A stretch of DNA of 31,649 bases from Endozoicomonadaceae bacterium (GTDB lineage Bacteria; Pseudomonadota; Gammaproteobacteria; Pseudomonadales; Endozoicomonadaceae): positions 1-31,649 of the forward strand of contig JAGLCE010000046.1 in assembly GCA_023146365.1 (NCBI GenBank), written 5' to 3'. Numbering within the stretch: the stretch's first letter is position 1; each line of letters begins with the position of its first letter. The notes under the pieces were generated by a model. The model had not been told where the DNA came from, did no database searches, and saw nothing but the letters and a program-made list of their open reading frames with translations. The position numbers and the translations under genes are program-made. Below are positions 8,298 through 18,800 of this stretch, piece by piece.

Positions 8298-8652
8298 TGG
8301 GTCTCGCCTAAAATGGAGGGCGTAGAGGAGGGGCATGATACCTGAGCTGGATATAAAGGAAAGTCGGATATCAAAGGATAAGGTGCTTTTTTGATGCACT
8401 CTTTTGATACGATTTTTTGATGCAGATAGTGGTCAGTGATGGTTCAGTGACGATAGAATCAGTGAAACAATTGATATGAATGATATGAAATGAGCCGTCT
8501 CCCCTTGATCACTGATGTGAACTTCTGCATCTTTAAGTGGACATAAAACCGTATAATGACCAGGGAATCCTGCCGTACAGCGGTCAGTGTTACGACTGAA
8601 TGAGGCTGTTTCAGGAGTACGAGAGCGGCATTTTACCTTCAGGAGAGGCTGA
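8298..8652. promoter_or_regulatory. Divergent trmA/gor intergenic region with TCAGTGA repeats
   Basis: The 355-bp gap contains no supported gene. It holds three direct copies of TCAGTGA at 8433-8439, 8444-8450 and 8459-8465 and one inverted copy (TCACTGA) at 8509-8515. A near copy, TCAGTGT, follows at about 8584. GATATGAA is also doubled around 8473-8490. Such repeats may be operator sites for the divergent genes; no known regulator consensus was recognised. Confidence 0.35.
8552..8557 (+). promoter_or_regulatory. Candidate -10 box for gor
   Basis: A perfect TATAAT sits about 96 bases before the gor start. No good -35 hexamer lies 16-18 bases upstream (the sequence there is ATCTTT-like), so the promoter may be weak or need an activator. 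The TCAGTGA repeats lie 37-120 bases upstream of it. Confidence 0.3.
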
Positions 8653-10011
8653 ATGAATAATAGAACGTTTGATGTTGACCTGTTTGTTATTGGTGCTGGT
8701 TCTGGTGGCGTCAGGGCGAGTCGGATGGCGGCGGCGGAAGGTGCCAGCGTGGCGGTGGCTGAAGGCCGTTTTTTGGGTGGAACCTGTGTCAATGTCGGGT
8801 GTGTTCCCAAGAAGCTGTTTGTCTATGGTGCGCATTACCATGAAGATTTTGAGGACGCCAAAGGATATGGCTGGACGGTTGAAGGTGTCAGCTTTGACTG
8901 GCAGGTACTGCGGGATAACAAAACTCGTGAAATTGAACGCCTTAATGGTGTTTATGAAAACCTGTTGAATCATGCTGGTGTTGAACTGATTATTGGTTAT
9001 GCCGTGTTGATTGATCAGCATACGGTTGAGGTTGGGGATAAGCGTTATACCGCAGAGCGTATTTTGGTCGCGTCAGGTTCCAAGGCTTTTGTGCCGGACT
9101 TTCCTGGTTCTGAACATGCGATCACCTCGGATGAGGCGTTTTATCTGGAAAAGTTTCCGAAGAAAGTGATTGTGGTCGGAGGTGGTTATATCGCCGTTGA
9201 GTTCGCGGGTATTTTTGCTGGGCTTGGCGCTGATACGGTGCTCTCTTATCGTGGTGATCTGTTTCTGCGTGGTTTTGATGATGATGTGCGAACATCTCTG
9301 CGGGATGAAATGCTGAAAAAACAGATTGATCTGAAGTTCAACAGTACCATTAGCAAGATTGAAAAACTGCAAGATGAGCAGTTACAGGTCACCTGGCAGG
9401 ATGGAACCACTGAAACCGTTGATGCGGTCATGTACGCCACTGGACGTCTACCTAACACGGAAGGTCTGGGGTTGAAGCAGGTAGGTGTTGAGTTGGCGGA
9501 GAACGGTGCTATCAAGGTCGATGATAACTTTCAGACGTCAGTCTCTACGATCTACGCATTGGGCGATGTGATTGATCGTTTCCAATTAACGCCAGTTGCA
9601 CTGGCTGAAGCGATGGCATTGGTTGGTCACCTGTATAAAGGGCAACCGGTTGTGATGGACTATTCCAATATTGCGACAGCGGTATTCAGTCAGCCGAATA
9701 TTGGCACCGTTGGACTGACCGAAGAGCAGGCTCGCAAGCAGTGCAGTCATGTTGTGATCTACAAGAGTGATTTCCGTCATATGAAGCACACGCTGAGTGG
9801 CCGTGATGAGCGGGTGTTTATGAAGCTGGTGGTGGATGGTGACAGTGATCGTGTCATGGGGTGTCACATGGTGGGTTCGGATGCCGGTGAGATTACCCAA
9901 GGGCTGGCTATTGCACTGAAAGCAGGTGCTACCAAGGCGATCTTTGATCAGACTATAGGGATTCACCCGACAGCGGCAGAAGAGTTTGTCACAATGAGAA
10001 CGCCAGCCTGA
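8653..10011 (+). CDS. gor: Glutathione-disulfide reductase
   Basis: This cytoplasmic flavoenzyme reduces glutathione disulfide with NADPH. The 452 residues match the family length (E. coli Gor 450). In order: FAD-binding GAGSGGVRASRMAA (about 14-27); redox-active disulfide GGTCVNVGCVPKKL with Cys45 and Cys50; NADPH-binding VVGGGYIAVEFAGIFAGLG (174-192) followed by SYRGDLFLRGFD, whose Arg200 and Arg206 fit NADPH rather than NADH; the second FAD contact YALGDV; and the dimer-interface catalytic HPTAAEE with His438 and Glu443. The ATG is preceded by AGGAGAGG. The glutathione-type C-terminus and these arginines favour Gor over dihydrolipoamide or mercuric reductase. It is transcribed away from trmA as a single gene. 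Confidence 0.97.
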   Translation: MNNRTFDVDLFVIGAGSGGVRASRMAAAEGASVAVAEGRFLGGTCVNVGCVPKKLFVYGAHYHEDFEDAKGYGWTVEGVSFDWQVLRDNKTREIERLNGVYENLLNHAGVELIIGYAVLIDQHTVEVGDKRYTAERILVASGSKAFVPDFPGSEHAITSDEAFYLEKFPKKVIVVGGGYIAVEFAGIFAGLGADTVLSYRGDLFLRGFDDDVRTSLRDEMLKKQIDLKFNSTISKIEKLQDEQLQVTWQDGTTETVDAVMYATGRLPNTEGLGLKQVGVELAENGAIKVDDNFQTSVSTIYALGDVIDRFQLTPVALAEAMALVGHLYKGQPVVMDYSNIATAVFSQPNIGTVGLTEEQARKQCSHVVIYKSDFRHMKHTLSGRDERVFMKLVVDGDSDRVMGCHMVGSDAGEITQGLAIALKAGATKAIFDQTIGIHPTAAEEFVTMRTPA

Positions 10012-10211
10012 GCAATCTAGGTTTCACTTGCAGGGTGAGTTTTCGTGAAATTGAAAATAGAACAATTAAACACCAATTTTATACCCCGACAGCGGGCCTG
10101 TATTTCATCGGCTAGGCCATAAATCAACCAACAACACTCAAGAAAACCCTGCGTGCTGTTAGCAAGAGGTACGGCATTCCCAATATTGAGTTGATTCGAA
10201 CATAAACTCAA

Positions 10212-10245
10212 TGTCATTTCTTTATCTAAGCTTAAAGAAATGACA
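10212..10245 (-). terminator. 13-bp perfect hairpin downstream of the 177-aa gene
   Basis: TGTCATTTCTTTA and its exact complement flank an 8-base loop. The hairpin starts 22 bases after the stop of the minus-strand gene at 10268, the expected place for a terminator. There is no strong T run on either side (TTGAGTTT follows on the minus strand), so efficiency is uncertain. It is also about 200 bases after gor and could act in both directions. The rest of 10012-10267 holds nothing I can support. Confidence 0.45.
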
Positions 10246-10267
10246 CAGAGTTGTGAACACTACCCAT

Positions 10268-10801
10268 TCAAAATATTCTTGCCAAATTAACCACTCTATT
10301 GAGTGCGGCCTTATTAAACTGACCATCAATACACAACTTGGTAGACTCTACTGCTTGCTTAGTGGTTGAGACAAATGGTTCTGTTGATAAGGATGATGCC
10401 GTTCTTACAGTATCAACTACGGCAGAGAATATCCCAAAAACAGCTGTATTAATTCCGAATATTATGGACAACAAGGGCGCAAAAGTAACACTCGCTATGC
10501 CTCCCAATATTGCGTTTTTATTGTAGGCCAATTTTACTATCCCAATATAACTCGAGGATATACTTAAAATAGTAGACACCGTTGTTTCCGCTATGATTAA
10601 AACTGGAGCTAGAGCCACGCCACAAAGAATTTTACCAAGTAATTTTGCTGAACGAGTCAAGAGCGAATTGGATGGAGTTCTACTAGTTTCTTTCGAAATT
10701 CCCGATGAATCACTGGAGGAGGGATCCTGTGTCGGTTTCTTTGTATAATCAGTGGGCGTATTATTAGGATAAACGGCACTATTTTCTGATGTTTTTTCCA
10801 T
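10268..10801 (-). CDS. Small protein with two long hydrophobic segments
   Basis: The ATG at 10801 gives 177 residues; it is preferred over the upstream ATG at 10870 because AGGAGA lies 7 bases before it. The N-terminal ~50 residues are polar, rich in Ser, Thr and Pro, with no signal peptide. Two long hydrophobic, Gly/Ser-containing segments follow at about 55-88 and 97-131, long enough for membrane helices or hairpins. The C-terminal ~45 residues are amphipathic. A disordered polar head followed by two hydrophobic hairpins is seen in some secreted effectors that insert in host membranes, but no family was recognised and that role is only a guess. Low GC groups it with the accessory genes rather than gor. 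Confidence 0.7.
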   Translation of the reverse strand: MEKTSENSAVYPNNTPTDYTKKPTQDPSSSDSSGISKETSRTPSNSLLTRSAKLLGKILCGVALAPVLIIAETTVSTILSISSSYIGIVKLAYNKNAILGGIASVTFAPLLSIIFGINTAVFGIFSAVVDTVRTASSLSTEPFVSTTKQAVESTKLCIDGQFNKAALNRVVNLARIF

Positions 10802-10934
10802 AAAACAATCTCCTATTATATATGATGTCAGTGTGGGATTTTTAATATTCCCTATAACAACTATAGACATGCGCTATGTGGACAAAGTTCAAATAATATT
10901 GAGCCACTCCAGATATAATAACTAGATTGTCATG

Positions 10935-10964
10935 TAGAGACACACGGTTGTGAGTCTCTATTTT
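10935..10964. terminator. Hairpin followed by TTTT (candidate terminator)
   Basis: TAGAGAC-A-CAC-GGTT-GTG-A-GTCTCTA forms a 7-bp stem, one A-A mismatch, a 3-bp stem and a GGTT loop at 10935-10960, followed on the plus strand by TTTT. It begins 17 bases after the stop of the minus-strand gene at 10978, so it most likely terminates that gene, although the T run is on the other strand. Confidence 0.5.
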
Positions 10965-10977
10965 GTACTGAAAGCAT

Positions 10978-11598
10978 TTACAGATTTTTCACCGATAACA
11001 CTGTCGCTTTGGTGGTGTTGATAGTCAGCTCCTTACCGATTTGTTCTTTTTTAAGAGCCACATCTTTACGCACATTGACAGTACGGCTGCTGTTATCAGA
11101 AAAGATCAGCGTCGCTGTGTGCGCTTTGAGATCAATCGCTTTAATCTTTGCTCTAACCGACATCTGAGCAGTGAAAATGATTTGGGACTTATTCTTCTGC
11201 TGGTTAGAGCTTACCACGGTACGCGTGAGCACGCCTTCCTGTGGTACCGTGTCGGGATTCATATCGACCACCAGTTCCTCGATCAAGGTTAGGGATACCT
11301 CGTCACCCTGGTTGAGCTTTGCGATGTTATGGAGACCGGTGGGCAAAATCAGGGAACGCCAAACGCCCAGCTCATCTTCTACGGTGATCTCTCGAGTGTT
11401 GAGATTGATGTTTTTTATGACAGCCTTGAGATCCATGCTGCGCTGCTCCATGCCACCTGGCACGCCCTTTTCAAAGTTGTTGATGCTGGTGATCTTGGGC
11501 TTTGTCGGTTTTGCAGGTTCCGTTTTCGTTGCGTAGCAAGGGGTAAGGAACAAGCAGACACCCACACCCAATAGCGTTTTTTTCAAATAACTGTTCAT
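10978..11598 (-). CDS. Exported protein of unknown function
   Basis: The ATG at 11598 gives 206 residues and starts a clear signal peptide (MNSYLKKTLLGVGVCLFLTP, cleavage probably after CYA at 23); GGAG lies 8 bases upstream. The frame extends further upstream but that part overlaps the end of an outer-membrane protein remnant in another frame and is not used. The mature protein has two similar beta-rich stretches: IKNINLNTREITVEDELG (about 62-79) and IKAIDLKAHTATLIFSDNSS (about 154-173). Each reads as 'I..I....R..T...E/D..G', as in small OB- or SH3-like periplasmic repeats. No family was recognised. It lies 95 bp after the outer-membrane protein remnant on the same strand and was probably its operon partner. 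Confidence 0.75.
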   Translation of the reverse strand: MNSYLKKTLLGVGVCLFLTPCYATKTEPAKPTKPKITSINNFEKGVPGGMEQRSMDLKAVIKNINLNTREITVEDELGVWRSLILPTGLHNIAKLNQGDEVSLTLIEELVVDMNPDTVPQEGVLTRTVVSSNQQKNKSQIIFTAQMSVRAKIKAIDLKAHTATLIFSDNSSRTVNVRKDVALKKEQIGKELTINTTKATVLSVKNL

Positions 11599-11692
11599 CT
11601 TATTGCTCCGTATTAGTGAATAAACAGCGTAGTTAAAACCCAATGACAAATACCCATTAATGTAAGGATCGAATGCGCTATCATAACTCAAT

Positions 11693-11896
11693 TTAAAAAA
11701 TATACATCAGACCCAAATTCGCCATGGAGATATTGCTATCATAAAAATTGATGTTCGAGCTCGAACGGTAGGTCGAAAAACTGGCCATAGCATGCGTATT
11801 TTCCAGGCTGAAAGGTTAAGAATAGAAAGCGGTAAAGCTTAGGCCGTAGATGTCGTCCTTTGTACTCGTATTGAACCTTAAGGCTGGTTTGCCTCC
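11693..11896 (-). pseudogene. C-terminal remnant of an outer-membrane beta-barrel protein
   Basis: On the minus strand one frame reads alternating polar/aromatic strands: IYGLSFTAFYS, a TAA at 11816-11818, then SLENTHAMASFSTYRSS and NISMANLGLMYIF before TAA 11693-11695. Ending in a phenylalanine after an alternating strand is the hallmark of barrel proteins recognised by BamA. Both the internal stop and the abrupt loss of sequence near 11896, where the repeated 3' flank of the giant genes begins, mark it as a remnant. The exact family cannot be told from about 65 residues. Confidence 0.55.
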
Positions 11897-11897
11897 T

Positions 11898-11969
11898 CAT
11901 TTCTGGATGTGAGTACTACGACATGTACTAGCAGCTAGCTCATCACTCTACCATTTCAGTCGATTGCAC
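11898..11969 (-). repeat. 3'-flank element of the giant genes, copy a
   Basis: The block CATTTCTG...TGTGAG...TGAAATGTACCAGC-like sequence...ATTTCAGTCGATTGCA recurs after each giant gene copy: here, at about 12752-12833 and at about 21027-21121. It marks the 3' end of the duplicated unit. Confidence 0.7.
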
Positions 11970-12791
11970 TTATTGCATTCCTACCACTTCAGAACCCGCT
12001 CGCTTTAGTGCAGTGTGCAAATTATTATGAAAGCTGTTCTCCAGTTTTGCCATACTGTGAAAAAACCGGTCTTCGTTACCAGACCCGCGTGTTAAAAGCG
12101 GCATTTCCTCTGGCTTATGCGAAAAATCAGCACTGACAATAGCGTTATAACATGGTTGTTGGGTAATAAAATTATGCCACGTTTTTTGCTCACCCAGTTG
12201 TTGATTGATAAATTCATAGGCTTCCTCTGGTGTTCTGCACTGTTTTGTTGCTTTTTCAACAAAGCTGTCTCGCCACTTATACCAGTCTTGAAGTGTTTTT
12301 TCTGCCGTCCCTGGAGTAATGTCTTTGACAATACCACCCAGCGTTCTTTCCATCTTTTTTGTCATCTTTAGTTGACCCTTGTTGAGTGCTTCCATCATTT
12401 TTAGCTGTTGATAATAAGCCATTAATATGTGCCAACAATTCATGACAACGGTTTGAACTCTATTGCGTACCAGCGCTCGCTGAGTAATGACAGCGTCTTT
12501 AGACAAAAGCAATTTGTCTACACTGTTTTCGATGCCTTGACCATGTCGCCCTCCATGCTGTTCGATTGTTGCATTCGTGAATGATTGGAGGCTGCCTGTC
12601 AGTACGTCCTGCTTCATTAAACTATGAACGATCCCTTTATTTCCCTTCCTTCCTACGCGACGGTATTTTTGTAGTCTTGCCCGTTCACTCGCTGGGCAGC
12701 CAACCGATATCAGTACTGCATTACACGCTTTAAAGTTGAAGCCTCTAGCGCTGAGTGTGAGAGCGATGAAATGCACCAGCAACTGACCCAC
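11970..12791 (-). pseudogene. Truncated third copy of the giant SecA-like gene (C-terminal ~260 codons)
   Basis: From ARGFNFKACNAV onward this frame matches the C-terminus of the 2520-aa protein at about 2267-2520, nearly base for base (the block around 12641-12751 shows one difference from 13490-13600). The first ~14 residues of the frame come from the 3'-flank repeat and are not homologous, so the ATG at 12791 is accidental. Walker A, the DEFD box and the whole N-terminus are absent, leaving the arginine-finger block and the helical tail without a motor. It ends ...ALKRAGSEVVGMQ, nine residues longer than its neighbour because a stop codon is changed. It looks like a product of unequal recombination between the flank repeat and an internal site. 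Confidence 0.85.
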
Positions 12792-12833
12792 TTATTAAAT
12801 TTCAGTCGATTACATTTATTGTATTTCTACCAC
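12752..12833 (-). repeat. 3'-flank element of the giant genes, copy b
   Basis: CTGAGTGTGAGAGCGATGAAATGCACCAGC followed by ATTTCAGTCGATTACATTTATTG lies between the stop of the 2520-aa gene and the truncated copy. Its outer edge is fused directly to codon ARGF of the truncated copy, which defines the recombination breakpoint at about 12751/12752. Confidence 0.75.
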
Positions 12834-15800
12834 TTAATAACCCGTTCGCTTTAGTGCAGTGTGCAATTTCTTATATAATCTGTTCTCCAGTTTTACCACA
12901 CTCTGAAAAAACAGCTCTTCCTTACTAGGAAACTGTAATTGAGACGGCATTTCCTCTGGCCTATGCGAAAAATCAGCACTGACAATAGCGTTATAATATG
13001 GTTGCTGGGTAATAAAATTATGCCACGTTTTTTTCTCACCCAGTTGTTGATTGATAAATTCATCGGCTTCTTCTGGTGTTTTGCACTGTTTTGTTGATTT
13101 TTCAACAAAGCTGTCTCGCCACTTATACCAAGCTTGAAGTGTTTTATCTGCCATTCCTGGAGTAATGTCTTTGACGATACCATCAAGCTTTTCTTTCATT
13201 TTTTTTGTCATCGGCAGCTGATTCTGGCTTAGTGCTTCCATGACTTTTAGCTGCTGATAATAAGCCATTAATATGTTCCCACAATTCATGACAACGGTTT
13301 GAATTTTATTGCGTACCAGCGCTCGCTGAGTAATGATGGCGTCTTTAGATAAAAGCATTTTCTCTACACGGTTGTCGATGCCTTGACCATGTCGCCCCCC
13401 ATGCTGTTCGGTTGTTGCATTCGTGAATGATTGAGGGCTGCCTGTCAGTACGTCCTGCTTCATTAAACTATGGACGATCCCTTTATTTCCCTTCCTTCCT
13501 ACGCGACGGTATTTTTGTAGTCTTGCCCGTTCACTTGCTGGGCAGCCAACCGATATCAGTACTGCATTACACGCTTTAAAGTTGAAGCCTCTAGCGCAAG
13601 CATCAGTAGCATTGATCACTGTACCTTGTTGTCTGCCTTGAGCGTTTGTGAAATCAAAAGGAGTATCGAGGTGTAGAATGTCTTCTTCAAGTATCATGTG
13701 GTCTGGCTTGTCTCGAAGGTTAGCTAATGTCCACACATCCGCTTTTTCTTTAAAGTTCTTATTGGCTTGACTATAAAGACCTAATGCACGATCTAGAGCA
13801 AACACGTCCGATTGCTCACTGGATAAAATAATGACGTCCATACCTTGCTCAATATAATGACCTGCCATGTTGACCACATTGTCGTAAATGTCGGTCTGGC
13901 TTTCGAAGAGCTGTGGCGTATGAGTGACTAAATCCAGCTTATAAGGCGCTTGGTAGAAAATATTGGTTCTCCCCTCAGGAATCAAGTCATCCAGCATTTT
14001 GCCACTTCCATACGTTGCAGTTAAAGTACAGATTCCGTACTCACCAAAATTTTCCTCGAAAAACGTTTGGGCTGAGGCTGATGCCAGCACTTGGCTTGGC
14101 GGCGAGGGAGGTAAGCCGTGCATGCAAGCCAGATAGTTTGATGCATTATCAGCGAATGAAGCATTCCTAACCATTTCAGCCGTTGTTTGATTAATTGGAA
14201 ATATTTTGAGTACATGACCTTGTGCCAGCTGTTCTTCAATGACTGCTTTGGAAGGATTCGGTATGGTCACCACTGTTTTTTTAGATGAACTTCCTTTTTC
14301 TAAGGTTTCGTAACCAATCGTGTATGTTTTCTGTAATTTAAACTGGTGTTTTTTCATTATAAAGCTTCGTAAGCTCTCTATGCGAGCGCTCCACTCTTCT
14401 TGATTCATGGATTTAACTTTATCAATCTCTGATTGATAGAATAATTTTTTTTGATGCGCAGCACTTTCCATCTCGACACTGAGTGATTTTACCATTGCGT
14501 CAAGGTAGCATCTCCAATCCTTTGCCTTATTCCCAAGGGCTTCGAATACCTTGAAGAAGGCAGTGTAAGACTCGAGCTTCCAACTATCTGACTTATTGGT
14601 AGTCGTCTCAGACACAATGAGTGAACCTGAACAATCTTTGTCCTTTACAGTATCAAACTCATCAAAGACAATGCCTCGTTTGAATCCTTCTGTGTAGAGA
14701 TCGAGTAATTTATCATTTGGACATCGTATTAATTCATCCGTAGCGTCATTGTCTATAAATCGGTCTACCAAGTCTAACGTGTCCAGTCTTAGTCTATCCC
14801 CCATTACTATCTCAGCAGTGCCAAATATCATTGTTTTTTCCGTGGTATATTTTTTCATGTTATTTTCAAAATTAGTATCAAGTATGCGAACCGAAAAATT
14901 GAAGGCTCTACCCCACGGTTTAAAGTTTTCATAATCCTGCTGTAACAGTGTTTCATTGTTAGTAACAAAAATAGGGAAGTTTTCATTTCGTTTACCAAGT
15001 TGTCTTGTTATTACCAATGCTGGCATGAAATAAATGGACTTTCCTGAACCCGGTTCAGCACAAATAGCCTGAGATATTGAAGGTGAATTAATAGAGGCTA
15101 ACATCGCTGCCACCTGAGATTGTTTCGGAATGGATCGGTGAATCAATAAAAATTTGTAATTAACCATAGCCAGCAATCGTAATTTATCATCAATGGATCC
15201 GTCACTTGTTTCAAGCAAGTGCCTGTAATCTGTAGCGATGGCATCTGCGCCTTTTTTAATAATCTCCTGAGTGTACATCTGAAGTTTATCCACCTGCTGA
15301 CGAATCTCGACAATATCGGTAAGATAAATACCATTTTTGATTTTTAGTGTCTTTAATTTTTTCTTCAAAGTCTCTATTTTTTGTTGGGATGCTGGGTCAC
15401 TCTTACTTGCTAGGTAACTTAATTCTCTTTGTATCGCCTCACACTCTTGCTTATATTTTATGGGAATTAATTCAAGAATGCTCTTAACGATACTCTCTGA
15501 CTTTAACTCCGTAGAAAATTTCTTTCCAAGTACGTCTTTGGATATTCTTTTTTGTGTTCTTTCTTCCGATATTTTATCAATTGTTGATGCTATAAATGTT
15601 CTTAATTCATCCATCTTGCCTTGCCGAGCCAGTACTATGCATTTGTCTTGATTGTTACAAGAAATTTCCTTGGCCGCTGTTTTCAGATCTTGGAGGGGTA
15701 GGAAGACATTCTTGGCTCGTAGTTTTTCCAACTCCGCTATAAACATCTCGGTAATCATTTCAGACGGATAACCCTCAGGTCTGTCGTTTTTAGTTTTAGA

Positions 15801-18800
15801 GTAATGCTTTGATAAAGCTACGAGCTCGTTCTTATAACCCGTTAAACGTCCAGAGTATGTGTCTTTCACTGGCGCCTTTTTGTTGAATAACAAACCGGCC
15901 TTCTTTCCATCCTCTGATAATGGATAAACAACCCATAATTTTTTTGTTGCATTTTGGATCTTAGGGTAGAGGTTAACACCATCCAAAAATATATCTGATT
16001 TGTTTTCAATCGTCGATATATTATAGAGAGAATCAGCATTATTTGCATTAAGGTTCAATCCTTCAAATCTTTGATTCATAAATTCCGCGAACTCTTTGAA
16101 TTGTTGATTGGCGGCCAAGGTCTCTGTCTCCGAGTCATTCGTATTACTATAATGCTCAATGAGACTCTCTACAGCATGGATTTTTTCTGTTATTTTTGTT
16201 ATCTCTTCTATTTTCTTTTTAATCCGTGCGTCTCTTTCATAAAAAGCCTGATTTGAATTAGGGGAGGCAGACTCTCCCTTGTCAAGCATCTCCCATAAGC
16301 CAAAATCATACTGGTTGTTAACTTGACAATCTTCTTGTGTTAATGCAGCTGTTGTATAGCGAAGTGCATCAAGTTGTGTATCTGCTGAGAGTTCCTTAAA
16401 CAACTTCGAACGAGTCATTACGTTGATGCCATCTACGCATGTGTGAGCAGCAGGCCTGTATGTTGTCGTTGAAAGGGCTCTTAATGCAACTGCCTTAGCA
16501 CAACCTATGGCTACAAGATCAATAGCGTTCTTAATATTAATATCCGAGTCAACGATCGGCAACGCTCCCGTCATCTCTGAAGCAGCCTTTTCAAGCTCCT
16601 CTGTCTCCTTTCGTCCCTCTACTACAGTATACAGAGGTTTATGACTAATTAAATTGATGGTGCATTGATTCAACAAAACAGTTGGTTGACCCGTGTGGAT
16701 AGTCGCTCTTTTGTGAGTCTTGATCTGGAATTTTTCTTTCGGTTCATTGATCAGTGCACTTAGAATTTTTACATCATTCTTAGTGTCTTCCAGCATCATC
16801 GATTCAGTTTTTTGTTTCATTTTTGACATATCAAGACTGAACATGGTTTGTAAATTGCAAAAGGGATCGTTTTTAGAAAGCTCACAAACACGATCAACTT
16901 TATCTTTGTCAAGGTATTGATTATCAATAAATCCCATCGTCTTTTTAGAATTATTTTCCAGCAATTCGAGAGAGGTATCATCTTGCATATCTTCCAACTT
17001 GTTTTTCCGAGATAAAGCATCAAGTTTCAATTTGAAATCATGTTTTTTTATGTCACCAAAATCATGAAGATTATAAAGGTAATAGGTCATATCTATACTG
17101 GCACTTGCTGATGATCTCTTGACCTCATAATCAAATTCAACTTCAACTTCAACTTTATCGTCTTTTTGGTCACTTCTGCCTTTTCTTATAAAGCAAGTGG
17201 GTTGTTTATCATGCAATAGCATCTCTTTAGCTATAAATGTATTCGATTGTTTTTCTAGCATTTCAGTTTCTTTCTCTAATTCGCCATTGATCAAAAAAGA
17301 GGCCGACGGATCATTGATCAGCTTGCTGCGAAGGTTTATTATCCCTTCGCGAGGATCACGGTGCATTCTTATATAATTAACCATATTGACCCTGCGACTT
17401 TCCAAACTATCACTTTGCATACCAGCCATTCTGGCACCTGGCATATTGATATGGGTAAGATGGCGTATCGGTAGAATGAGTTTTGCCGCCTCGTCCTCGT
17501 TGCCATTCGCTGCATCGATAGCGATATTCGTCACGTAGATGGCAGAATCCAATGCCATCTTTATTTTTTGAGGCTCAGTATAGGGTTGTTTCTTGGCATT
17601 TGAAAAAGCAAGGGCTTGTTCAAATGCCATGGCTCTACCTCTAGGGGTAAGCGCTTTATAGCGTTTTAACAGTGCCGTTTCTTCTTTCAAAAGTGCTTTC
17701 CAGCGAGTGGCGTCTACACTTGTCTCTAGTGCGCAATTTCTCATTCCTGGCCAAGACATAACATTAAGGCCACCGGTTCCAAATAAATCATTGGTACTAG
17801 GTGTTAGAATCCTTTTTGGTCGGCTACAGGAAGCTGTATCTTTAACGAGTACCCGACTATGCACCTGGTTTGCTACTGTTAAATAATTTTTATATTTATC
17901 ATCGTTTCCTCTGGCTGTCGAATTATAAAACCTTTTGAATTCATGTTCGGTTAGTGGAATCAGTGAATCAGTATGGTAGTTGTAATTCATTGGCATCCAT
18001 TTTTTTTGATTACCCGGTACACATACAGCAATCGCTTTATAATCATAAGAGCCATAACCAAGGGTCGAGCCATCTTGGGTCACTTCCAAATAACCCATTT
18101 CACCCAGTTCAAAACGCTTGCCCTTCGGGTGATTATTTCTTGGATTTCTGAATGGTTTTAAAACCAATCCCCCTCTTACCAGATTATCTCTGATGACAGG
18201 GATAGCAGGCTTGCGGACGGAAAACAGCTGACCTTCTTCACCATGACCAGCTGGATCTTCATAAAATGCTTCATAGTCATCCGGACATAATTCTGTCTGA
18301 ACTTCTTCCATCGACAGAATTAAATTCAGATGTTCTTCCAGATCTTTTGATGAATCAGGATGTTTTGATACGGATATCAGAGCATCCAGGAAACGCCTTC
18401 CATTTTGGTACTGCCGTAATGCGCAGGCCGACGTTGAACTGGCAACATTGAGTGCCTTACAGTATGGACTGCTTCTGTCATCGCATTCATCCGACCAACA
18501 TAGATGATTTTTTATTCTCTCCTCAGATAACAACTTATTAATAACATTCGCTAAATCCGGGAAAAATTTATTGGCAATTTTTCTTACATATTGCGTTGTT
18601 AGTTTTGCCATTTTTGTTATTTTAACGTGATCTTCATACATTCCGCTTTCATATGAATCAAAATCTAAATTCGGACTTGCAATACGTGATGGGTTATGTT
18701 TTTTTTGCTCATCCGTTATTTCACATAATGCCTCTTTTCCATTAAAATCGCCGATGAGATGTACATCCTTATTAGCCAGTGTATCAAATGGATGTTTTCT

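Noticed and set aside
8433..9021. Minus-strand frames overlapping the start of gor
   Set aside because: Shadows of the well-supported gor gene; no independent evidence.
10017..10217. 66-codon minus-strand frame after gor
   Set aside because: No binding site, no recognisable composition, and its start lies inside the hairpin at 10212-10245.
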